A stretch of 7,912 bases of DNA from Candidatus Aminicenantes bacterium UBA876 (GTDB taxonomy: Bacteria > Acidobacteriota > Aminicenantia > UBA2199): positions 1 through 7,912 of the forward strand of contig DBFQ01000093.1 of the NCBI GenBank assembly GCA_002294665.1, read 5' to 3'. The number at the start of each line of letters is the position of its first letter. Within the stretch, counting starts at the first letter, position 1. Positions 1-5,476 of this stretch are shown in pieces. The translations under genes and the position numbers were made by a program. Under the pieces are notes generated by a model, which worked only from the letters and a program-made list of their open reading frames with translations, made no database searches and was not told the origin of the DNA.

Positions 1-1805
1 GGCCGCTTGATGCCCAGGCGCTGCATTTTTTTATGCAACCCCTGGTAGGTCATACCGATTTCGCGGGCGGTCCGTGACTTGTTCCAATCGTGCTGTTCCA
101 ACAGGTGCAGCAGGCGCTGGCGCTCGGATTCGCCGTGAAACGGCGCTTCCACTGTCACCGGCTGTGAAGGAAAAGCGTCCGTACGGATTTCCTCTGAAAT
201 CAACTCCGCGCTGATCAGTCCGTTTTCATCCGAAAGGTTCACCAGGCGGTTGATTTCGTTCTCGAGTTGACGCACGTTGCCCGGCCAGCTGCAGCGCTGC
301 AGGATCTCAAACGCCTTGATGCTGAAGCCACGGATGCTTTTGCCGGTCTGGTGGCAGTATTTGCGGGTGAAAAAATTGATCAACTCCGGAATGTCCGCAC
401 GCCGGTCCCGCAGGGGCGGAATGGAAAAACGATGATGAGCCAGGCGGTAATACAGATCACTGCGGAAACGGCCTTCCCGCATGGCTTGCATTAAATCCGT
501 GTTGGTCAGGGAAATGATGCGCAGGTCAACGCGGATGGGCTCGTTCCCGCCCAGGCGGTAGAAGAGATGCTCCTGCAGTACCCGCAACAACTTGACCTGC
601 AGCCCCATGGGCATATCGCCGATTTCGTCCAGCACCAGCGTGCCGCCGGAAGCCATTTCCAGTTTTCCTTTCCGGCGCGCGTGGGCGCCGGTGAAGGCCC
701 CCTTTTCGTGGCCGAAGAGTTCCGATTCGAGCAGAGTTTCGGGAATAGCCGCGCAGTTGATGGCCACATACTGCCCCTGGGCACGGTGGGAGCGATCGTG
801 AAGCAGGCGGGCAAACAATTCCTTGCCGGTGCCGCTTTCGCCCTGGATGGTGACAAACAGGTCCGAACGGGCAACGCGGTTGGCCTGTTGCACCAATTGG
901 AGCATGAGGGGATCCATGGCGACAAAGGGGATATCCGGTACCGCCTCAGGCTTGGCTTTCGGCTTGAGTGTTTCGCGGCCGGCGTCCTCGATCACCAGGA
1001 ACAGCAATTCCAGTTCCCGAGCCAGGGTCGCGATAAATTCCAGCAGGCGCTCATCAGCAGCCGGCTCGCAATCGGGATGCAGGTATACCAGAGACGCGGG
1101 GCGCTTGCCCAAGTCGATAGGGAAAGCAAACATGCGAACTTCTTTTTTTGCCTTCACCTTCAGCAGGATATTCGACAGGCGTTCCGCGAACACATCATGA
1201 GCCTCGCCGATCCGTTGCTGCGCGATTTCAGCCAGATAGGCCAGGCGGTTGACAGCCAGCAGAATAACCGTGCCTTCCCCTTCCCGAATGATCAGGAACA
1301 ACCCTCCCGAAAACGGTAATTGCGCCAACTCTTTCGAAATCTCGCGCAAAAAATCGGAAAAATCACTCTTTCCCATGCCGGAGCGAAGAAAGTGTTTCAG
1401 AAACTCCGTATAAACATCATGCACATACCGGGTCTCTTCGGAATTATTGCGACTGCGATTGTCGGTCTGCATATACTCAAACACCGGATCCAGCTCCCCG
1501 CTCAGCTGGAACTCTTCCAATGAACCCTCGCGCAGGTAAAAAGAAAATCCATTCAAACTGAAACTCTCGCCCAGGCGGATGACGGCCACGGAAATGCGCC
1601 GCCCCTGGACAAATACACCGTTTGTGGAGTGCAAATCACGTAGAACAATGTGATCCGTTTTTACTTCGATCTGCAGGTGCCGTCTTGAGACCTCGTCTTC
1701 TTCCAGGATCAGGTCGTTGGCCGAGCTGCGCCCCACGGTGATTTCCGCTTTTTCCAGGGGAAACTTCTTGAGAAAACCATCCCGGTAATAGAGCAGGTAT
1801 TTCAT
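1..1805 (-). CDS. FHA-domain sigma-54-dependent transcriptional activator (enhancer-binding protein), 3' end cut by window edge
   Basis: This protein opens sigma-54 RNA polymerase promoters by ATP hydrolysis; 601 residues are visible and the frame is open to the window edge. Residues 1-95 form an FHA domain (phosphothreonine binding) with the diagnostic G25-R26, S40-x2-H43 and N62-G63. Residues about 145-280 look like a degenerate GAF-type sensor fold, which is a weak call. The AAA+ domain spans about 295-525, with Walker A GESGTGKE (322-329), an intact sigma-54-contacting GAFTGA loop (369-374), Walker B D393-E394 and WPGNVRQLEN from 507. Residues about 560-601 are a Fis-type helix-turn-helix, so only a few residues should be missing. 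ATG at 1805 was chosen because it begins the FHA strand directly. There is no clear Shine-Dalgarno sequence, and an in-frame GTG at 1826 is the alternative. It is divergent from the receiver gene, whose upstream region carries a sigma-54 promoter. FHA implies input from a Ser/Thr kinase; none is in the window. Confidence 0.95.
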   Translation of the reverse strand, partial: MKYLLYYRDGFLKKFPLEKAEITVGRSSANDLILEEDEVSRRHLQIEVKTDHIVLRDLHSTNGVFVQGRRISVAVIRLGESFSLNGFSFYLREGSLEEFQLSGELDPVFEYMQTDNRSRNNSEETRYVHDVYTEFLKHFLRSGMGKSDFSDFLREISKELAQLPFSGGLFLIIREGEGTVILLAVNRLAYLAEIAQQRIGEAHDVFAERLSNILLKVKAKKEVRMFAFPIDLGKRPASLVYLHPDCEPAADERLLEFIATLARELELLFLVIEDAGRETLKPKAKPEAVPDIPFVAMDPLMLQLVQQANRVARSDLFVTIQGESGTGKELFARLLHDRSHRAQGQYVAINCAAIPETLLESELFGHEKGAFTGAHARRKGKLEMASGGTLVLDEIGDMPMGLQVKLLRVLQEHLFYRLGGNEPIRVDLRIISLTNTDLMQAMREGRFRSDLYYRLAHHRFSIPPLRDRRADIPELINFFTRKYCHQTGKSIRGFSIKAFEILQRCSWPGNVRQLENEINRLVNLSDENGLISAELISEEIRTDAFPSQPVTVEAPFHGESERQRLLHLLEQHDWNKSRTAREIGMTYQGLHKKMQRLGIKR

Positions 1806-1869
1806 GAAAGAAGTATACGAATCCACGCCGAAAACATCAACCTTATAAACTCAGTCTATAAAATCAATC

Positions 1870-1883
1870 ATCAGCCGGTTGAT
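1870..1883. promoter_or_regulatory. Candidate activator-binding palindrome
   Basis: The sequence ATCAGCCGGTTGAT is symmetric at 12 of 14 positions (half-site ATCARCC). Further half-sites ATCAACC occur at 1836-1842 and 1964-1970. The palindrome lies about 170 bp and the 1964 half-site about 85 bp upstream of the predicted sigma-54 start, the usual range for enhancer sites of Fis-HTH activators. The palindrome is also about 65 bp upstream of the activator gene, so autoregulation is possible. Binding is inferred only from symmetry, repetition and placement. Confidence 0.35.
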
Positions 1884-2025
1884 AACAGCAGACATATTTC
1901 ATAGCAGCCGCAGAATCTTTGAAGCAGGAGATCATGCCCATCGGCAACCGAAGGAACAGTCATATCAACCGTTTCCATTCTTTTCCTTGCATTCAAACAA
2001 TGCAACCCGCCCGAATACGAGCACT

Positions 2026-2041
2026 TGGCATGCGTTTTGCT
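2026..2041 (+). promoter_or_regulatory. Sigma-54 (-24/-12) promoter driving the receiver gene
   Basis: The sequence TGGCATG-CGTT-TTGCT matches the sigma-54 consensus TGGCACG-N4-TTGCW, with one change in the -24 element. The invariant GG (2027-2028) and GC (2039-2040) are separated by exactly 10 bp, as required. The start point is predicted near 2052, giving a leader of about 157 nt before the receiver ATG. The adjacent divergent gene encodes a sigma-54 activator with an intact GAFTGA loop, which strongly supports function. Confidence 0.8.
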
Positions 2042-2051
2042 TAGTAAAAAG

Positions 2052-2208
2052 CAATCATAATGTCCGGGTCCACAGCCGGACAGGCAGGGGTAAGGCAGGA
2101 ACCTCCTCAAGCTTCAAAAGGGGAGCAGGGAAAGGCTTTGAAAGCCGCACGACGGTGGAGTCACCGGGACGGCGAACCCGTCCCGGTGATTCCCGGTTTC
2201 GGGGGTTG
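2052..2208 (+). promoter_or_regulatory. Long structured 5' leader of the receiver mRNA
   Basis: From the predicted sigma-54 start to the receiver ATG there are about 157 nt with several potential stems. A 7-bp stem pairs 2061-2067 with 2076-2082. An 8-bp stem with one bulge pairs 2111-2118 with 2137-2145 and encloses a G-rich loop; it competes with a small local hairpin at 2134-2146. A 16-bp stem lies at 2157-2193. No known riboswitch class is recognised: I compared by eye with c-di-GMP-I, cobalamin, glycine and guanidine-II cores. It could be an mRNA regulator, an sRNA, or an unstructured leader with chance hairpins. Confidence 0.4.
2157..2193 (+). repeat. Strong 16-bp hairpin upstream of the receiver start
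   Basis: The inner arms 2161-2172 and 2178-2189 are perfectly complementary over 12 bp around a 5-nt loop (CGAAC). Four more pairs (2157-2160 with 2190-2193, one G-U) extend the stem to 16 bp. It ends 15 nt before the receiver ATG. There is no following T-run, so it is not a standard intrinsic terminator. The next bases can form a small alternative hairpin (2192-2195 with 2200-2203) that shares its lower strand and covers part of the G-run at 2201-2205. Confidence 0.75.
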
Positions 2209-2562
2209 ATGGATAAGCAGATTCTGGTCATTGACGATGATCCCGAGTTTCGTGAATTCCTGCTGGATCTTTTACTGGAAAACGGTTTCCAGGTCCTGGA
2301 AGCGTGTGACGGCGAATCGGCCTGTTCAATTTTCAACCGGCATTTCAGAAAAATCAACCTTGTCACCCTGGACCTGGACATGCCGGGAATCAGCGGGGAG
2401 CAGACCTATTACCACCTGAAAGCCGTGAACCCGGCGATTAAAATAATCATCGTTTCCGGCGCGCCCAGATACCAGCGTTTCAATCCATCCGGAGTGCCCC
2501 GCGTCGCCAAGCCCTTCAAGGCGGATCATCTGCTCGATTGCATCCGCGGCTTACTGCCCTAG
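2209..2562 (+). CDS. Single-domain response regulator (stand-alone receiver)
   Basis: This 117-residue CheY-like receiver has no output domain, so it probably acts by protein contact or as a phosphotransfer intermediate after phosphorylation by a histidine kinase not in the window. The acidic pocket (D9-D11), phospho-acceptor D55 in TLDLDMPG, switch S83 and K101 in the AKPF motif are all present, so it should be phosphorylatable. The segment between S83 and K101 is about four residues shorter than in typical receivers and lacks the usual GA-x-x-F/Y-L strand, which alters the alpha4-beta5 signalling face. ATG 2209 is preferred because the receiver fold begins right there; upstream in-frame sequence (from 1879) is not family-like and crosses the promoter. 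A G-run at 2201-2205 is the only, poorly spaced, Shine-Dalgarno candidate; a TTG immediately precedes the ATG. It is transcribed divergently from the FHA activator, probably from the sigma-54 promoter. Confidence 0.9.
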   Translation: MDKQILVIDDDPEFREFLLDLLLENGFQVLEACDGESACSIFNRHFRKINLVTLDLDMPGISGEQTYYHLKAVNPAIKIIIVSGAPRYQRFNPSGVPRVAKPFKADHLLDCIRGLLP

Positions 2563-2627
2563 CCGGCATTCCCCACCAGGATTGTGGCGGAAAAACGTAG
2601 CGGCTTGCCGTGACAAGGCATGCGAAC

Positions 2628-2679
2628 GGCCGCACGACGGCTGAGAAGAATGGCCGGACGTCACACCGTCAATGCGGCC
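2628..2679. repeat. Imperfect inverted repeat between convergent genes
   Basis: GGCCGCA (2628-2634) pairs with TGCGGCC, and GACGG (2636-2640) with CCGTC (2666-2670), separated by a small internal bulge and closed by a 25-nt loop. It lies in the 163-bp spacer between the 3' ends of the receiver gene and clpB, where a bidirectional terminator would be expected. There is no T-run on either side, so a terminator role is only a guess. Confidence 0.3.
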
Positions 2680-2725
2680 ATATCCGCCAGGCAGCCGTTC
2701 CTGATGAGAAATGCAGGCTAAGCCA

Positions 2726-5293
2726 TCAATCCGCCTGCACGACGAAATCCCCGTGCTGCACATCAATGCGGACACCGCCGCCCGGCTTCAGGTTTCCCGC
2801 AAGGATCAATGCGGAAAGCCGGTCCTGGATCTCGCGCTGAATGACCCGCCGCAGGGGGCGCGCGCCCAGGTCGGGGTCGATCCCCAATTCCGCCAGGCGG
2901 TCGCGGGCGGCAGCGGTCAGTTTCAGTTCCAGACGCGCCTCCCGCAGACGCCGCGAAAGGAGATCGATTTCCTTGTCAACGATGCGGCGGATCACCTCGG
3001 GGGGCAGCGACCGGAAGGTAATGATTTCATCGATACGGTTCAGGAATTCCGGCTTGAAATGCCGATAGAGCAGGTCCTTCAGATCGCGGCGCACCTTCTC
3101 ATGATCGCTCTCGCCCAAGATCAGCTGTGAACCGAGGTTGGATGTCATGATGATCACGGTATTGGTGAAATTGACGGTTTTACCCTTGCCGTCGGTCAAA
3201 CGTCCATCATCCAGAATCTGCAGCAGGACATTGAATACGTCCGGGTGGGCTTTCTCGATTTCATCCAGCAGGATCAGCGAATACGGACGCCGCTTGACAC
3301 GCTCGGTCAATTGCCCGCCTTCCTCATGTCCCACGTAACCGGGGGGTGAACCGATCAAGCGGGCAACGGAGTGTTTTTCCATGTACTCCGACATATCCAG
3401 ACGAACCATGGCCTTCTCGCTGTCGAAAAGGAATTCCGCCAGGCTGCGGGCCAACTCGGTCTTGCCGACTCCGGTGGGTCCCAGGAACAGGAATGATCCG
3501 ATGGGCCGGTCCGGATCCTGCAACCCCGCTTTGGATCTGCGAATGACGCGTGATATGGCATCCACCGCTTCTTCCTGCCCGATCACCCGCTTCTGCAGGA
3601 TATCCTCCATGCGGGCCAGGCGTTCCCGTTCACTGTCCATCAACTTGGCCACCGGAATTCCCGTCCACCGCGAAACCACCTCAGCCACATCTTCTTCGGT
3701 GATCTCTTCGTTCAGAATCCGGCATTCCTTCTGCAAATCGGCCAGATCCGCCCGGGCCTTTTCCTTCTCCTGTTCCGCCTCGGGGATCAAGCCGTACTGG
3801 ATCTGGGAAGCTTTCTCGAAATCGTTGCGCCGCTGGGTTTCCTGCAACTCATTGCGCAGTTCATCCAGGCGGGCCTTGATGTCGCGAATCCGCTGAATCG
3901 CGGCCTTTTCCTTGCGCCAATGCTCGCGAATACGGTCGCGCTCCAGTTTCAGGCGGTCCAATTCCTCGACCAGCCGGCGCAGCTTCTCGCGACAATCCGC
4001 GTTGTTCTCTTTTTTCAATGCCTGGCGTTCCACTTCCATCTGCAGGATCCGGCGCTCCAATTCGTCCAGCTCCTCGGGACGTGAATCCATCTCGATGCGC
4101 AACCGTGACGCGGCTTCGTCCACGAGATCAATGGCCTTGTCGGGCAGAAAGCGGTCGCTGATGTAGCGGTGGCTGAGCGTTGCCGCTCCGATCAAGGCCG
4201 CGTCGGTTATGCGGATACCGTGATGGATCTCGTACTTGTCCTTGATGCCGCGCAGGATGGAAATGGTTTCTTCGACTGAAGGTTCCCGCACGAAAACCGG
4301 TTGAAAACGGCGCTCCAGGGCCGCGTCCTTTTCAATGTACTTCTTATACTCATTGAGGGTCGTAGCGCCGATTGCGCGCAATTCGCCCCGGGCCAGGGCC
4401 GGCTTGAGCATATTCGAAGCATCGACCGCACCTTCGGCGGCTCCCGCGCCCACAATGGTATGCAATTCATCGATGAACAGAATGATGCGGCCGTCTGACT
4501 CCGTGACTTCCCGTATCACCGCCTTGAGACGGTCTTCAAATTCACCCCGGTACTTGGCTCCCGCCAGCAGGCTGCCGATCTCCAATGTCACCAGGCGTTT
4601 GTCCTTGAGCATCTCAGGCACGTCTTCCTGGACAATGCGCAATGCAATGCCTTCCACAATGGCGGTCTTCCCCACTCCCGCCTCGCCGATCAGCACGGGA
4701 TTGTTCTTGGTCCGCCGCACCAGCACCTGCATGACGCGGCGAATTTCCTCGTCCCGCCCGATCACGGGATCAAGACGCCCTTCACGCGCCAGTTGCACCA
4801 GGTCGCGGCCATAGCGCCTTAATGCCTGGACCTTGTCTTCGGGGCTGGGATCCGTCACCTGGTGGTTGCCCCGGATCTCCATCAGGGCCGACATGAACGC
4901 ATCGCTGGAAACGCCGCTTCCCTGTAAGATGCCGGCAATCCGGTGATCTTCCAGCAAGGCCAGGAAAAGATGCTCGGTTGAGATATAGTCGTCCTTGAAA
5001 CGATCGGCAATCTGCAAGGCCTTGCGCAGAATCTGGGAATAGTCGCGGGAAGCCGCACGATCAGCCCCCTGAACCGATGGACGCCCGGCCAATTCCTTCT
5101 CCAGCAACGAAGCCACGCGGCCGAGGTCGACGCCGATTTTCTTTAACGTTTCAACCACCATGCCTTTCTCGTCGCTCAACAAGGCGACAGCCAGATGAAC
5201 CGTATCCACTTCCGGGTGGCTTCTCTCTTCCGCGATGCGGACACTCTGTTCCACCGCCTCGTTGGCCTTGAGCGTAAATTTATCTCTAGTCAT
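2726..5293 (-). CDS. clpB: ATP-dependent disaggregase ClpB (Hsp104 family)
   Basis: This is a complete 855-residue ClpB, a cytosolic hexameric AAA+ unfoldase that rescues aggregated proteins with DnaK/DnaJ/GrpE. In order: Clp N-domain repeats (about 1-142); NBD1 with Walker A GEAGVGKT (203-210), pore loop K247-Y248-R249-G250, Walker B D275-E276 and arginine fingers R328-R329; the coiled-coil middle domain (about 405-525), which separates ClpB from ClpA and ClpC and includes the conserved Q-Y-G near Y500; and NBD2 with Walker A GPTGVGKT (605-612), pore loop GYVG (652-655), Walker B D677-E678, R753 in FLNRID and sensor-2 GAR (810-812). No catalytic residue is missing, and there is no ClpP-binding loop signature. 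ATG 5293 is chosen because GGAGGTGA lies 4 nt upstream; a longer frame from TTG 5344 would start inside the promoter -10. It runs convergently toward the receiver gene and divergently from the helicase. Confidence 0.98.
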   Translation of the reverse strand: MTRDKFTLKANEAVEQSVRIAEERSHPEVDTVHLAVALLSDEKGMVVETLKKIGVDLGRVASLLEKELAGRPSVQGADRAASRDYSQILRKALQIADRFKDDYISTEHLFLALLEDHRIAGILQGSGVSSDAFMSALMEIRGNHQVTDPSPEDKVQALRRYGRDLVQLAREGRLDPVIGRDEEIRRVMQVLVRRTKNNPVLIGEAGVGKTAIVEGIALRIVQEDVPEMLKDKRLVTLEIGSLLAGAKYRGEFEDRLKAVIREVTESDGRIILFIDELHTIVGAGAAEGAVDASNMLKPALARGELRAIGATTLNEYKKYIEKDAALERRFQPVFVREPSVEETISILRGIKDKYEIHHGIRITDAALIGAATLSHRYISDRFLPDKAIDLVDEAASRLRIEMDSRPEELDELERRILQMEVERQALKKENNADCREKLRRLVEELDRLKLERDRIREHWRKEKAAIQRIRDIKARLDELRNELQETQRRNDFEKASQIQYGLIPEAEQEKEKARADLADLQKECRILNEEITEEDVAEVVSRWTGIPVAKLMDSERERLARMEDILQKRVIGQEEAVDAISRVIRRSKAGLQDPDRPIGSFLFLGPTGVGKTELARSLAEFLFDSEKAMVRLDMSEYMEKHSVARLIGSPPGYVGHEEGGQLTERVKRRPYSLILLDEIEKAHPDVFNVLLQILDDGRLTDGKGKTVNFTNTVIIMTSNLGSQLILGESDHEKVRRDLKDLLYRHFKPEFLNRIDEIITFRSLPPEVIRRIVDKEIDLLSRRLREARLELKLTAAARDRLAELGIDPDLGARPLRRVIQREIQDRLSALILAGNLKPGGGVRIDVQHGDFVVQAD

Positions 5294-5297
5294 GCAT

Positions 5298-5305
5298 TCA
5301 CCTCC
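5298..5305 (-). promoter_or_regulatory. clpB ribosome binding site
   Basis: GGAGGTGA on the minus strand is a near-perfect Shine-Dalgarno sequence, with 7 nt between GGAGG and the ATG at 5293. It decides the clpB start against the longer TTG-initiated frame. Confidence 0.9.
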
Positions 5306-5343
5306 ATGGGACAACCAATCTGCCTTCCCGATCCGGTAATTCA

Positions 5344-5372
5344 ATTATAACGCCGCTTCGCCGCATTGTCAA
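5344..5372 (-). promoter_or_regulatory. Consensus sigma-70 promoter of clpB
   Basis: On the minus strand TTGACA (5372-5367) and TATAAT (5349-5344) are both perfect, with the optimal 17-bp spacer. An A/T-rich stretch at 5373-5395 lies where an UP element would be. The start is predicted near 5337, giving a leader of about 44 nt. I see no CIRCE (HrcA) or HAIR (HspR) element and no sigma-32 hexamers, so the usual heat-shock controls are not evident. Confidence 0.85.
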
Positions 5373-5393
5373 CAATATTTATAATGTTATTAT
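5366..5393 (+). promoter_or_regulatory. Probable sigma-70 promoter of the helicase gene
   Basis: TTGTCA (5366-5371) and TATTAT (5388-5393), 16 bp apart, each match consensus at five of six positions. The -35 element overlaps the clpB -35 on the opposite strand. An alternative perfect TATAAT lies at 5380-5385 but has only a poor -35. A weaker TTTACT-17-TAATCT pair (5442-5470) would make a leaderless transcript. Confidence 0.45.
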
Positions 5394-5476
5394 TAAGGAA
5401 ATATGAGTCGATTATCATTAGATTTGTAGTGTTGTTTTTAATTTACTCGCGCCTGGTCTTATGCTAATCTCAGCTT

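Larger units (their letters stand above)
1806..2208. other. Divergent regulatory intergenic region (403 bp)
   Basis: I see no convincing protein gene here. The open frames crossing it (about 1879 to the receiver on plus, 1871-2110 on minus) have no family-like sequence or ribosome binding site. The left two thirds are AT-rich. Contents, listed separately: a palindrome and related half-sites (1836-1970), a sigma-54 promoter (2026-2041), and a structured leader (about 2052-2208). For the leftward activator gene only a TATAAG -10-like hexamer at 1847-1842 (minus strand) is visible, without a good -35. Confidence 0.7.

Noticed and set aside
567..1319. Long open frame of 250 codons on the plus strand opposite the sigma-54 activator
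   Set aside because: It is antisense to a gene with complete FHA, AAA+ and HTH motifs. Its composition is what GC-rich coding DNA gives on the other strand and it resembles no family.
1879..2208. N-terminal extension of the receiver gene from ATG 1879
   Set aside because: The extension crosses the sigma-54 promoter and the hairpin leader and does not look like a protein domain. The receiver fold begins right at ATG 2209.
2052..2208. Known riboswitch (c-di-GMP-I, cobalamin, glycine, guanidine-II) in the receiver leader
   Set aside because: The diagnostic core sequences of these classes are not present; only generic hairpins are visible.
2726..5293. ClpV of a type VI secretion system, given the nearby FHA domain
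   Set aside because: The middle domain and both nucleotide-binding domains match ordinary ClpB. The FHA domain is on a sigma-54 activator, and no secretion genes are present.
5294..5344. 17-residue N-terminal extension of ClpB from TTG 5344
   Set aside because: That TTG lies within the -10 hexamer of the clpB promoter, while ATG 5293 has a near-perfect Shine-Dalgarno sequence and matches the normal ClpB N-terminus.
5403..5429. Nine-codon upstream frame ahead of the helicase, preceded by AAGGAA
   Set aside because: The spacing of the purine run to the ATG is too short, and the run lies at or before the predicted transcript start.
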